64,000 bases of DNA from Pseudomonas petrae. Its GTDB lineage: Bacteria > Pseudomonadota > Gammaproteobacteria > Pseudomonadales > Pseudomonadaceae. Location: contig NZ_JAKJXE010000008.1 of assembly GCF_021728295.1 (NCBI RefSeq), positions 186,001 to 250,000 of the forward strand, given 5' to 3'. Both the position numbers and the translations under genes were made by a program. Under the pieces are notes generated by a model. It ran no database searches and was not told the DNA's origin. It worked only from the letters and a program-made list of their open reading frames with translations. Positions 33,394-42,624 of the stretch are shown piece after piece. The stretch's first letter is position 1. Each line of letters begins with the position of its first letter.

Positions 33394-34377
33394 TCAGGCG
33401 TTCAAGGTGCCGAGGTTGCGCACGATGGCCTGCTGCCCCAACGCGATCTTGTAGGCGTTGTGGCGATAGGCTTTGGCGCCCGTGAGGGCGATGGCGGCGA
33501 CTTTCTCGAGGGTCTGCGGCGTCAGGGTCTGGCCCTTCAGCGCCTGCTCGGCATCGAGTGAACGCCAGGGTTTGGTGCCGACCCCGCCCAGTGCCACCCG
33601 TGCTTCGCGCACGGTGTTGCCGTCCATGACGACGATCACGGCGCTGGACGCCAGGGCGAACTGATACGAGGCGCGATCCCGCAGCTTCAGGTAAGCGGAC
33701 GTGTTGCCGGCCAGCGGCGCAGCGAGCACCACGTGGGTGATCAATTCATCGTCCAGCAGCGCGTGTTCTTTCCACGGCGTCGCGCCGGGCAGCAGGTGGA
33801 AATCAGCAAAATCGACACTGCGCTTGCCCTTCGGGCCCTGCACCTCGACCGTCGCACCAATGGCGACCATCGCCACGCACATGTCAGAAGGGTGGCTGGC
33901 GATGCACTGGTCGCTGGTGCCGAGCACCGCGTGCACGCTGCGATTGTGGCCGTCGATGGCGGCGCAGCCTGAGCCCGGTTCGCGTTTGTTGCAGGGCGAA
34001 TAGCCGTCGCGGAAATAGTTGCAGCGCACCCTCTGCATCACGTTGCCAGCCGTCGTGGCCTTGTTGCGCAGCTGAGTGGTGGCGCCGGACAGCAACGCCT
34101 GGGACAGCACGGCATAGTGCTCGACGATGTGCGGGTGATGGGCCAGTTCGGTATTGCTGACCAGCGCACCGATGCGCACGCTGCCGTCCTTCTGCACTTC
34201 GATCTGCTTGAGGGAAAGGTGGTTGACGTCGATGACCTGATCGGCGGGCATGATGTCGAGCTTGACCAGATCAAGCAACGTCGTGCCGCCGGCGAGGAAG
34301 AAGGTCGTCGGGCTTTTCGCGTGGGTCGTCACGGCCTGTTCGACGCTGTTGGCGCGCACGTAATCAAAGGCTCTCAT
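33394..34377 (-). CDS. paoB: Periplasmic aldehyde oxidoreductase, FAD-binding subunit
   Basis: 327 residues. The FAD-binding domain of the xanthine dehydrogenase medium subunit has FFLAGGTTLLDLVKLDIMPA and AGNVMQRVRCNYFRDG with the Cys-rich CNKREPGSGCAAIDG that in PaoB binds an extra 4Fe-4S cluster; a CO_deh_flav_C-like domain follows. It passes electrons between the FeS subunit and acceptor. Its ATG shares one base with the stop of paoA (TGATG), indicating tight coupling. The 25-residue longer frame upstream is inside paoA and was rejected. Confidence 0.92.
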   Translation of the reverse strand: MRAFDYVRANSVEQAVTTHAKSPTTFFLAGGTTLLDLVKLDIMPADQVIDVNHLSLKQIEVQKDGSVRIGALVSNTELAHHPHIVEHYAVLSQALLSGATTQLRNKATTAGNVMQRVRCNYFRDGYSPCNKREPGSGCAAIDGHNRSVHAVLGTSDQCIASHPSDMCVAMVAIGATVEVQGPKGKRSVDFADFHLLPGATPWKEHALLDDELITHVVLAAPLAGNTSAYLKLRDRASYQFALASSAVIVVMDGNTVREARVALGGVGTKPWRSLDAEQALKGQTLTPQTLEKVAAIALTGAKAYRHNAYKIALGQQAIVRNLGTLNA

Positions 34378-35048
34378 CAGCTCACCTCCTGGACTTTGAT
34401 GCGCGCCGACTGGATCGCCGCGAGGATGTTCTTGTACGCGCCGCAACGGCAAATATTGCCGCTCATGGCTTCGCGCACGCTGTGATCGTCAGTGCCGATG
34501 TTTTTGTCGTTCAACAACGCCGCCGCGCTCATGATCTGCCCGGAGGTGCAATAGCCGCACTGGTAGGCATCGTGTTCCCAGAAGGCCTCCTGCACCGGGT
34601 GCAATGTGCCGTTCTGCGCCAGGCCTTCGATGGTGGTGATGGCGTCGCCTTCGTGCATCGCCGCGAGGGACAGGCACGAATTGATCGCCACGCCATTGAC
34701 GTGAACGGTGCAGGCGCCGCACTGGCCGTGGTCGCAGCCTTTCTTGGTGCCAGTGAGTTGCAAGCGATCACGCAGTACATCCAGCAGCGCGGCGTTGGCC
34801 GGCAGGTTCAGGGTGTGGGCCTGGCCGTTGACCTTCAGGGTCATGCGCCTTTCGTCGGCCGCAGGCGGGTCGATGTCATCGGCGACGGCGGCCTGGGCTT
34901 CCAGCGCCTGGGTCCAGATCGGCGCCGTCGCGGCAGCGAGGCTGGACACGCCGATGGATTTCAGAAAATTACGGCGGGAGGGAACGGTAAAGGCCTTGAG
35001 GTCGCAAGACACTTCTTGTTTGTTGGGACGATCAGGCTGATCGGTCAT
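34377..35048 (-). CDS. paoA: Periplasmic aldehyde oxidoreductase, 2Fe-2S subunit (Tat-exported)
   Basis: 223 residues. A twin-arginine signal at about 24-45 (SRRNFLKSIGVSSLAAA) should export the folded heterotrimer. Two [2Fe-2S] domains follow: GCDHGQCGACTVHVNG in the ferredoxin-like N-terminal domain and QCGYCTSGQ ... CRCGAY in the helical C-terminal domain. The start at 35048 (MTDQPDRPNKQEVS) puts the Tat motif at the expected distance; a longer open frame to 35330 has no support. It is the first gene of the leftward paoABC operon; the promoter should lie in 35049-35422. Confidence 0.92.
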   Translation of the reverse strand: MTDQPDRPNKQEVSCDLKAFTVPSRRNFLKSIGVSSLAAATAPIWTQALEAQAAVADDIDPPAADERRMTLKVNGQAHTLNLPANAALLDVLRDRLQLTGTKKGCDHGQCGACTVHVNGVAINSCLSLAAMHEGDAITTIEGLAQNGTLHPVQEAFWEHDAYQCGYCTSGQIMSAAALLNDKNIGTDDHSVREAMSGNICRCGAYKNILAAIQSARIKVQEVS

Positions 35049-35422
35049 GAACGGGTTCCTCGTCAGCGTTGGGTCAGACCTGGCGGCCGACGGTGGGCGG
35101 ACGCGCGGGCAGGGACGGCAGGTGGAACGGCATGCGGTATGGCTAGGGGCAACGGCAGTCTTCAACGATAACCAGTGCGCAGGCACTGCATTCAGTTGAA
35201 TCCATGCATGCACGTGTGAGTCGTGCTCTCTAATCCTTGGCGCTTGTGTCAGCAGCGAGGGCTGGCGCCTTGTCGGGATCAGCAAAAGTAGGCGGCGCTG
35301 GCCATGGCTCAAGGGTTGTGACCGAAGCACCGGGGTATGGTTGCCGATATTTCTCAGGTGGAAAACACACAGAATGTTACGGCTGACCCGGGCCAGTGAA
35401 ACCGGCCCGGGTGCCTGGCCCG
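35049..35422. other. Intergenic region with a GC-rich hairpin
   Basis: 374 bases without a gene. It should hold the paoABC promoter. At the far end, ACCCGGGCC (35386-35394) and GGCCCGGGT (35404-35412) form a perfect 9-bp stem with a nine-base loop, ten bases after the stop of the leftward alcohol dehydrogenase gene. There is no T run on the minus strand, so it may be a 3' stabilising hairpin or weak terminator. Confidence 0.6.
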
Positions 35423-36487
35423 TCAGGCGGCTGACGCTTCTTCTTTCAGGGTCGCCATGTCGATGACAAAGCGGTATTTCACGTCGCCCTTGATCATGCG
35501 CTCGTAGGCTTCGTTGATGTCCTTCATGTGAATCATCTCGATGTCGGAGACAATGCCGTGCTTCGCGCAGAAATCCAGCATCTCCTGGGTTTCCTGAATG
35601 CCGCCGATCAGCGAGCCGGCGAGGCTGCGGCGTTTGAAGATCAGGTTGAACACGCCTGGCGACGGGTGCGGCTGATCCGGCGCGCCCACCAGCGTCATGG
35701 TGCCGTCGCGCTTGAGCAGGTTCAGGAACGGATCAAGATTGTGCGGCGCCGCGACGGTGTTGAGGATGAAGTCGAGCTGATTGGTCTGGGTGGCCATTTC
35801 ATCAGGGTTTTTCGAGACGATGACTTCATCGGCGCCCAGGCGCAGGCCGTCTTCACGCTTGTTCGGCGAGGTGGTGAACAGCACCACGTGGGCGCCCATG
35901 GCGTGGGCGATCTTCACCGCCATGTGACCGAGACCGCCCAACCCGACGACGCCGACTTTCTTGCCCGGGCCGACTTTCCAGTGGTGCAGCGGCGAGTAGG
36001 TGGTGATCCCGGCGCAGAGCAACGGCGCGACGGCGGCGAGGTTGTCGCTGTGGGAAATCTTCAGGACAAACTTTTCTTTCACCACGATCTTGTCGGAGTA
36101 GCCACCGAAGGTGTTCTCGCCGCCAAACACCGGACCGTTGTAAGTGCCGGTGAAGCCGTTCTCGCAGTATTGCTCTTCGCCTTCCGCGCAGGACGCGCAG
36201 TGCTGGCAGCTGTCGACCATGCAGCCGACGCCGGCGAGGTCGCCGACCTTGAAGTGAGTGACGTTGGCGCCGACCGCGGTGACCTTGCCGACGATCTCGT
36301 GGCCCGGCACCGACGGATACAGGGTGTTGTGCCATTCGTTGCGCGCGGTGTGCAGGTCCGAGTGGCAGACGCCGCAGAACAGGATGTCGATCTGCACGTC
36401 ATCGGCGCCGGGGTCGCGGCGCTCGATCTGAAAAGGGGCCAGTTTGTCGGTGGATTTTTGCGCGGCGTAGCTGTAAGTCTTGATCAT
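35423..36487 (-). CDS. NAD(P)-dependent zinc alcohol dehydrogenase (YahK/CAD type)
   Basis: 354 residues of the cinnamyl-alcohol-dehydrogenase-like MDR branch. The catalytic zinc motif is CGVCHSDLHTARNEW with PGHEIVGKV; structural zinc cysteines are in DSCQHCASCAEGEEQYCENG; the Rossmann motif is VGVVGLGGLGHMAVKIAHA. E. coli YahK is an NADPH-dependent aldehyde reductase with broad substrates. Lying upstream of paoABC on the same strand, it would give a second aldehyde-disposal route (reduction versus oxidation), but a 374-base gap suggests separate promoters. Confidence 0.92.
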   Translation of the reverse strand: MIKTYSYAAQKSTDKLAPFQIERRDPGADDVQIDILFCGVCHSDLHTARNEWHNTLYPSVPGHEIVGKVTAVGANVTHFKVGDLAGVGCMVDSCQHCASCAEGEEQYCENGFTGTYNGPVFGGENTFGGYSDKIVVKEKFVLKISHSDNLAAVAPLLCAGITTYSPLHHWKVGPGKKVGVVGLGGLGHMAVKIAHAMGAHVVLFTTSPNKREDGLRLGADEVIVSKNPDEMATQTNQLDFILNTVAAPHNLDPFLNLLKRDGTMTLVGAPDQPHPSPGVFNLIFKRRSLAGSLIGGIQETQEMLDFCAKHGIVSDIEMIHMKDINEAYERMIKGDVKYRFVIDMATLKEEASAA

Positions 36488-36610
36488 TGGGTGATCATCT
36501 CCAGTGAGGCAAAAAGACGGGTAACCGCAATCAGTGACAGGCGAGGGCGCTCAAAGGTCAATGCCGAAACATGAAACCGTCCCCGCCGGGCTGTTGACGA
36601 GCTGTGTGAA

Positions 36611-36652
36611 GCGGACTGTGTAAACCGGACTGCATAAACCGGACTGTATAAA
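36611..36652. repeat. Three 14-base tandem repeats in a promoter region
   Basis: GCGGACTGTGTAAA, CCGGACTGCATAAA and CCGGACTGTATAAA follow each other without gaps. They lie in the 349-base divergent region between the alcohol dehydrogenase and the GGDEF-EAL gene, next to an AT-rich stretch with CTATATAG. The rest of the region shows no gene. Confidence 0.85.
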
Positions 36653-36836
36653 CAGAGTGCCGGGTTAAATCTTTCAATTTGCAGGCCGCTATATAGCCGT
36701 GCGCCCGGTAATTTCAACAAATGTCGTGGAATACGGTTTTTTCGTCGCGAATAGACCGCAAATGCGAATATGCCGCTTGCAACCTTCTGTCACACCCCAT
36801 GAAGATAGCTCAGTCCGACGCTGCAATGGAGCGCCT

Positions 36837-39722
36837 ATGAATTCCCCACTTTCGACCCTCTCCGGGTACACGTCGATGGCCGACGAGCGGATCTCTGCAC
36901 CCGGCGATAACGGCGCGCTGGCCGTGGGTGGATTGACCGGGGATAATTCGCTGGACGCCTTGCTGTGCGCCGCCCGCCAGGCTTCGCCGGCGTTAAGTTG
37001 GGCCGCTTACCGTGCCGGCCAGCAAATGCACCTGCTGGGGCAGGGCAGTTCCGCCACGCCCTGGCCGACGCTGATACCCCGTGAAGAATTCGACGGCTAC
37101 TGCCGCAAGCATCATTTGCAGCGTTGGGTGACCGGTCATGGCGAGTCAGCCCTGGGCTGGCTGTTGATGCCGGACGCGCACGCAGGCGATCCGTTTTTTG
37201 CCGAGCTGGCCGGACGCCTCGGCCTGCGCCTGCAAACCGATGCACTGGCCCGGGCACAGGCGACCCAGCGGGTGCTCTATGAAATCACCTACCTGGCCAG
37301 CTCCACGCGTGACCGTTCGGCGTTTTTGCAGGGCGTGCACAAGCAGCTGTCGACCCTGATCGACGCGGAAAACTTCTACCTGGCGCTGTACGAAAGCCAC
37401 AGCGGCAAGATCACTTACCCGTATTACATCGACATCACCGACCTCGACGCCCTTGAGGCGGAAACCTACGAGTTTCTCGACCCCGAGCGGCTCTCCATGA
37501 CCGGTTATGTGCTGACCACCGAGCAGGCGCTGTTCGTCGATGCCGTCGCCATCGAGCGGGCGCGGGCGCTGGATCGGTTCCACTGTGTGGGCCATCGCCC
37601 CGAATTCTGGATGGGCGCGCCGCTGAAAAACGCCTCCGACGACGTGTTCGGCATGCTCGCGATGCAGGTCTATGACGTCGCCCGGGTCTACAGCGTCGAG
37701 GATCAGGAGCTGTTTCTGGTGGTCGCCCGCCATGTGGCGATGGCCCTGGACCGGATTCTGCACCGCGCGCAGCTGGAAGAAACCGTCGCCCGCCGCACCC
37801 TCGAGCTGTCCCGCCTGAACGACGCCCTGCGCAACGAAGTGGCCGATCGCGAACGCGCCGAGCACTTGCAGAGCGCGCTGTTCCAGATCACCGAGTTGTC
37901 CAGCCAGCCCGGCGACATGACCGACTTGTTCAAGAGCCTGCACGGCATCGTCGGCGAGCTGCTGTTTGCCCTTAACTTCTATATCGCGCTGTTCGACGAC
38001 GCCACCGCCGAGGTGACTTTCCCGTACTACGTGGACGAACGCCTGACTCGACGCCCCGATCCGCGCCGTGGCGAGCGCGGCTTTACCGAGTACGTCATTC
38101 GCCAGCGCCGGGCGTGCCTGATCGACGAGACCGAGGCGCGCTGGCTGGAAAGCATCGGTGAAATCACCCTGCAGAATGAGGTCAACCGTTCCAGTTCCTG
38201 GCTGGGCATTCCGCTATTCGACGGCGACGTGGTGCGTGGCGTGCTGGCAGTGCAGAGCTATACCTCCCATGTCAGCTATTCGCTGCGCGATCAGGAGCTA
38301 CTGACCTTCGTGTCGCGCCACATCGACACGGCGTTGTCCCGGCGCAGCGCCGCCGAAGCCATTCATACCGCCAATCTGCGCCTGGAAGCGCGGGTTCAGG
38401 ACCGCACCCGGGAGCTGGACTACGCCAACGCCAAGCTGCAGCACGAAAACGCCCACGACGCGCTGACCGGGCTGCCCAACCGCAGTTATCTGCAGCAGCG
38501 GCTGAAAGGCGCGTGGCAGGACTTCTGCGACCGGGGCGAGGAGCTGGCGGTGATGTTCATCGACCTCGACCGCTTCAAAATGGTCAACGACAGCCTTGGC
38601 CATCATTCGGGCGACTTGTTGCTGATCCAGGCCGCCGACCGACTGCGCCATTGCATGCGCGATAGTGATTTGCTTGCGCGATTGGGCGGCGATGAATTCG
38701 CCGTGCTGGCCTACGCCGCGCCGCCGGACGTCACCGTGGCAATCGCGGAGCGCATTCTGCTGGCGTTCGACGTGCCGTTCTACATCGACGGCCACGCAGT
38801 GTTTTCGTCATGCAGCATCGGTGTGGTCGGCGCCGATCTGCAGTTTCACAGCGAGCCGGCGGATTTGCTCCGCGATGCCGACACGGCCATGTACCGAGTC
38901 AAGAACGCCGGGCGCGACAGCTACGCGGTGTTCAACCAGGAAGTGCGTCGCGAGGTGTCCGACCAGATGGAGCAGGAGACCGCGCTGCGCAACGCCCTCA
39001 AGCGCACCGACGAACTGGTGCCGTACTTCCAGCCGATTATCGATGTCGCCAGCGGCCGGATTCTGGCCCTCGAAGCGCTGATTCGCTGGCGTCAGGCCGA
39101 TGGCCGGATCGTCGCGCCGGGTGAGTTTCTGCCGGCACTGGAAGGGCTGCGCCTGATTGGCCGGCTGGACCTGTACATGTTGCAGCAGGTGGTGGTGATC
39201 CTCGCCCATCCCGACCATGCGCATTGGCCGACGGTGCACGTCAACTGCTCCAGCTACAGCATCACCCGCCCGGAATTTTCCAGCGAAGTGCTCGGTTTGC
39301 TGAGCCAGCATGGCGTGGCGCCGTCGCGCATCTGCCTGGAACTTACCGAAGGCGCGCTGGTGGCCGAGCCGGAGCTGGCGCGTCAGGCCATGAAGCACTT
39401 GGCTGACAACGGCGTGTCGGTGGTGCTCGATGACTTTGGCGCGGGGTTCTCGTCCCTCAGTTACGTGCACCAGTACCATTTCAGCGGGCTGAAGATCGAC
39501 AAGTCCTTCACCCTGGAACTCACCACCAGCTCCCGCAGCCGCGCCATCGTTCGCGCGATCGTGCGCATGGCCGAATCCCTGGGGCTGACGGTGGTGGCGG
39601 AGGGCGTGGAAGACGCCGCGACCCTGGAACTGCTGCGGGAAATGGGCGCGGGTCAGGCTCAGGGTTACTACTTCTCGATGCCAGTGCCCCAGGACAAGCT
39701 GGATTTGAGCGCGTTGCTGTAA
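36837..39722 (+). CDS. Diguanylate cyclase/phosphodiesterase with two GAF domains
   Basis: 961 residues. N-terminal unique region (1-145), two GAF-type sensor domains (about 155-310 and 350-505), each followed by a coiled-coil-like stretch (ETVARRTLELSRLNDALRNE; EARVQDRTRELDYANAKL), then GGDEF (intact RLGGDEFAVLAY near 617) and EAL (ALEALIRWR near 743, with DDFGAGFSSLSYVHQ and EGVEDAATL). Both catalytic sites look complete, so it could make and break c-di-GMP or be switched by GAF ligands. No membrane segment: cytoplasmic. The ATG at 36837 has GGAG eight bases before it; the frame is open upstream to 36699 but that region is promoter-like. Confidence 0.92.
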   Translation: MNSPLSTLSGYTSMADERISAPGDNGALAVGGLTGDNSLDALLCAARQASPALSWAAYRAGQQMHLLGQGSSATPWPTLIPREEFDGYCRKHHLQRWVTGHGESALGWLLMPDAHAGDPFFAELAGRLGLRLQTDALARAQATQRVLYEITYLASSTRDRSAFLQGVHKQLSTLIDAENFYLALYESHSGKITYPYYIDITDLDALEAETYEFLDPERLSMTGYVLTTEQALFVDAVAIERARALDRFHCVGHRPEFWMGAPLKNASDDVFGMLAMQVYDVARVYSVEDQELFLVVARHVAMALDRILHRAQLEETVARRTLELSRLNDALRNEVADRERAEHLQSALFQITELSSQPGDMTDLFKSLHGIVGELLFALNFYIALFDDATAEVTFPYYVDERLTRRPDPRRGERGFTEYVIRQRRACLIDETEARWLESIGEITLQNEVNRSSSWLGIPLFDGDVVRGVLAVQSYTSHVSYSLRDQELLTFVSRHIDTALSRRSAAEAIHTANLRLEARVQDRTRELDYANAKLQHENAHDALTGLPNRSYLQQRLKGAWQDFCDRGEELAVMFIDLDRFKMVNDSLGHHSGDLLLIQAADRLRHCMRDSDLLARLGGDEFAVLAYAAPPDVTVAIAERILLAFDVPFYIDGHAVFSSCSIGVVGADLQFHSEPADLLRDADTAMYRVKNAGRDSYAVFNQEVRREVSDQMEQETALRNALKRTDELVPYFQPIIDVASGRILALEALIRWRQADGRIVAPGEFLPALEGLRLIGRLDLYMLQQVVVILAHPDHAHWPTVHVNCSSYSITRPEFSSEVLGLLSQHGVAPSRICLELTEGALVAEPELARQAMKHLADNGVSVVLDDFGAGFSSLSYVHQYHFSGLKIDKSFTLELTTSSRSRAIVRAIVRMAESLGLTVVAEGVEDAATLELLREMGAGQAQGYYFSMPVPQDKLDLSALL

Positions 39723-39739
39723 CACGGAGCTGTCTGGCA

Positions 39740-39764
39740 GCCGAGGTTATTAAACTCGGCCTTT
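39740..39764 (+). terminator. Hairpin after the GGDEF-EAL gene
   Basis: GCCGAG (39740-39745) and CTCGGC (39755-39760) enclose a nine-base loop and are followed by CTTTG. The short T run makes it a weak candidate terminator. Confidence 0.4.
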
Positions 39765-39839
39765 GCGATATCTTGAAACATTCCGCAACATTTCTCTTTG
39801 GAGCGAGTCAACGCTACATCTCCCTGCAAAGAATTGTTC

Positions 39840-41024
39840 ATGAAGACCCCTCGACCCTCCGCACGCCTCAAGCCGCTCAACGAATTACGTAATCTGAAAA
39901 TGGCTCGTTCCGCCCACGCCTATGTGCGCGGCAGCACGGTGCAGTTTTACGAATGGCTGCACAGCCAGTCCGGCCGGCGTCTGCCCAGCGGCCCGCCGGT
40001 GTGGATCTGCGGCGACTGTCACGCGGGTAATCTCGGGCCGACCGGCGATTCCAAAGGCCGTATCGACATTCACATCCGCGATCTGGATCAGACGGTGATC
40101 GGCAACCCGGCCCATGACCTGGTGCGCCTGGCGCTGTCCCTGGCCACCGCTGCTCGTGGTTCCGATCTGCCCGGCGTCGCCACCGCAAGAATGCTCGAAG
40201 AGATGATGCAGGGTTACGAGCTGGCGTTCGAAGACGGCGCCGATGAGGAGCCCGCGCGCCCGACGCAGGTGAAGGCGGGGATGCGCAGCGCCGTTCAGCG
40301 GACCTGGAAGCACCTTGCTCAGGAGCGTATTGAAGACACGCGGCCGACCATTCCGCTGGGCAAGCATTTCTGGTCGTTGTCCCGCGATGAGCGTCATGGC
40401 CTGAAAGACCTGTGCTCGACGCCGGAGATTCATGCGCTGGTGACGTCGCTGAAGGGCCGATCCAAGGATGACCGCGTCGAGATGCTCGATTGCGCGTACT
40501 GGGTGAAGGGTTGCAGCTCGCTGGGCCTGCTGCGCTATGCGGTTTTGTTGAGCGTGGGCGATGACGAAGATAAGGAATATTGCCTGCTCGACGTCAAGGA
40601 AGCCGTCGCTGCTGCCGCGCCGCGTACCCCGCGGGCGGGCATGCCCCGGGACAACGGCAAGCGCGTGGTGGAAGGCGCCCGGCACCTTTCCCCGGGGCTC
40701 GGCAACCGGATGATCGCCACGCGAATGCTGGATCACGGCTTCTTCGTCCGCGAACTGCTGCCCCAGGACATGAAGCTTGAGCTCGATCAGCTGAGCGAAC
40801 GCGAAGCCATGAAAGCCGCCGGTTACCTGGCCCGCGTCGTCGGCCTGGCCCACGCCCGGCAGATGGACCTCGCCACGCGCTCGTCGTGGATGCGCGAACT
40901 GCAACTCAACCGCTCGCAGACCCTGGATGCGCCGTCATGGTTGTGGAGCAACGTCGTGCATCTGGTGGGCAGCCACGAGCAGGGCTATCTGGAGCATTGC
41001 CGGCGCTATGCGCTGGAGAATTGA
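39840..41024 (+). CDS. DUF2252 family protein
   Basis: 394 residues of the DUF2252 family, whose members have a protein-kinase-like/aminoglycoside-phosphotransferase-like fold. Seen: MARSAHAYVRGSTVQFYEW, VWICGDCHAGNLGPTG (HxGN-like catalytic loop), IHIRDLDQTVIGNPAHDLVR (DxD-like metal site) and the C-terminal FFVRELLPQDMKLELDQL. Biochemical function unknown. The start at 39840 was chosen over an ATG 42 bases upstream because it begins at KTPRPSARLKPL, a conserved-looking basic lead. It appears monocistronic. Confidence 0.85.
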   Translation: MKTPRPSARLKPLNELRNLKMARSAHAYVRGSTVQFYEWLHSQSGRRLPSGPPVWICGDCHAGNLGPTGDSKGRIDIHIRDLDQTVIGNPAHDLVRLALSLATAARGSDLPGVATARMLEEMMQGYELAFEDGADEEPARPTQVKAGMRSAVQRTWKHLAQERIEDTRPTIPLGKHFWSLSRDERHGLKDLCSTPEIHALVTSLKGRSKDDRVEMLDCAYWVKGCSSLGLLRYAVLLSVGDDEDKEYCLLDVKEAVAAAAPRTPRAGMPRDNGKRVVEGARHLSPGLGNRMIATRMLDHGFFVRELLPQDMKLELDQLSEREAMKAAGYLARVVGLAHARQMDLATRSSWMRELQLNRSQTLDAPSWLWSNVVHLVGSHEQGYLEHCRRYALEN

Positions 41025-41120
41025 TACGCGCTGGAAATTCGATCCGGACGTTGACGCTCGCTTGACCTCCACTTAGGTGGAGGGTCGAGACTGGGCGCCC
41101 TCACGTCCAGGATCACTGCC

Positions 41121-41552
41121 ATGACGCAAACCCCCGCTGCTTCATCCTTCGAGTTGTCCAACCCGCCAGGCTTGTATGATCCGGCTCCCAATGCGTATTC
41201 CCATCTCGCCGTTGTTGGCCCGAACGCCAACTGGCTGTTCGTCGCCGGGCAGGGCGGGGAAGATGCACAAGGTCTGCTGTCCTCCGAGTTTGCCGATCAA
41301 GCGGCACAAGCCATCGCCAACGTCCGCACCGCCCTGCAATCACGAGGGGCTGACATTCAGCACATCTTCAAACTGACGCTGCTGGTTGTCGATCACACCG
41401 AAGAAAAGCTGCGCATCTGGGTCGAGCACGCGGATCTCGCATGGGCGGGGCACATGAAGCCGGTGTGCACACTGATCCCGGTCCCGCGCCTGGCGCTGGA
41501 CAGGATGCTGATCGAGATCGAAGCGGTGGCGGCGCTTATGCCCAGAGACTGA
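41121..41552 (+). CDS. RidA (YjgF/YER057c/UK114) family protein lacking the catalytic Arg
   Basis: 143 residues with the chorismate-mutase-like RidA fold: WLFVAGQGGEDAQG, FADQAAQAIANVRTALQSRG and the C-terminal RMLIEIEAVAAL. RidA proper hydrolyses enamine/imine intermediates using the Arg of the PARxxVEV motif. Here the equivalent stretch reads KPVCTLIPVPRL, putting Cys116 where the Arg belongs, so deaminase activity is doubtful. It probably belongs to a divergent Rid subgroup of unknown role. A ribosome site is not strong (CAGGATCACTGCC). The REP array begins 11 bases after the stop. Confidence 0.87.
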   Translation: MTQTPAASSFELSNPPGLYDPAPNAYSHLAVVGPNANWLFVAGQGGEDAQGLLSSEFADQAAQAIANVRTALQSRGADIQHIFKLTLLVVDHTEEKLRIWVEHADLAWAGHMKPVCTLIPVPRLALDRMLIEIEAVAALMPRD

Positions 41553-41562
41553 TTGGTTTTTT

Positions 41563-42400
41563 GTGGGACCGGCTTCAGCCGGGAAGAGGCCAGTGTGAAC
41601 ACCATCAATTCTGCAGCGTGACTGCCGACGCCTTCCCGGCTAAAGCCGGTCCTACAGTCGAGGTTTGCCAATCCCACTGGGGGTACGCAGTGCTTTCAGT
41701 GGGACCGGCTTCAGCCGGGAAGAGGCCCGTGTGAGCACCATCAATTCTGCAGTGTGACTGCCGACGCCTTCCCGGCTAAAGCCGGTCCTACAGTCGGGGT
41801 CACTGCCAATTCCACTGCGTGCGCGCGGTCTCTTGGTAGGACCGGCTTCAGCCGGGAAGAGGCCAGTGTGAACACCATCAATTCTGCAGCGTGACTGCCG
41901 ACGCCTTCCCGGCTGAAGCCGGTCCCACAGTCGAGGTTTGCCAATCCCACTGGGGGTACGCAGTGCTTTCAGTGGGACCGGCTTCAGCCGGGAAGAGGCC
42001 AGTGTGAACACCATCAATTCTGCAGCGCGACCGCCGACGCCTTCCCGGCTAAAGCCGGTCCCACAGTCGAGGTTTGCCAATCCCACTGGGGGTACGCGGT
42101 CTCGTGGTAGGACCGGCTTCAGCCGGGAAGAGGCCCGTGTGAGCACCATCAATTCTGCAGTGTGACTGCCGACGCCTTCCCGGCTAAAGCCGGTCCTACA
42201 GTCGGGATCACTGCCAAAGCCGGTCCTACAGTCGGGGTCACTGCCAATTCCACTGCGCGCGCGCGGTCTCTTGGTAGGACCGGCTTCAGCCGGGAAGAGG
42301 CCCGTGTGAGCACCATCAATTCTGCAGTGTGACTGCCGACGCCTTCCCGGCTAAAGCCGGTCGTACAGTCGGGGTCACTGCCAAAGCCGGTCGTACACGT
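41563..42400. repeat. Six-unit tandem BIME array (array 2)
   Basis: Units of REP, linker, inverted REP and spacer start near 41563, 41699, 41836, 41972, 42107 and 42274 (period 135-137; the last interval is 167 because of an inserted ~30-base partial copy). Two linker versions occur: type a AGTGTGAACACCATCAATTC (units 1, 3, 4) and type b CGTGTGAGCACCATCAATTC (units 2, 5, 6). Two spacer types also occur, giving a higher-order pattern a-b-a-a-b-b. Rightward and leftward reading frames through it are repeat translations, not genes. 42401-42624 holds nothing recognisable beyond the likely promoter of the next gene. Confidence 0.95.
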
Positions 42401-42624
42401 TCGGGTTCAGCTAATCCTGCTTGCTCGGGTTTCGGTTATCGGCTGTAAATCATGTGGCAAAACCCATAACAGGCGAACCGGCCTGATCGCTTGCTGGTAA
42501 ATTGGCGCACGCCTCGTTTGTTGAGCCATCATTGGCTCCAGAAAGGCGATTGACGCGGGCGCGGCAGCCCGCATCGCCGAGGCATTACCCTTATTCAATC
42601 TCTCCTGCTAAAGGGATTTACATC

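Noticed and set aside
35386..35412. GC-rich hairpin as a true terminator of the alcohol dehydrogenase gene
   Set aside because: No T run follows on the minus strand, so it was described only as a hairpin.
41652..42152. 166-codon leftward frame with repeated SSRLKPV segments
   Set aside because: It is the translation of the REP array; the same peptide appears wherever the REP occurs (also 61362-61766 and 1923-2210).
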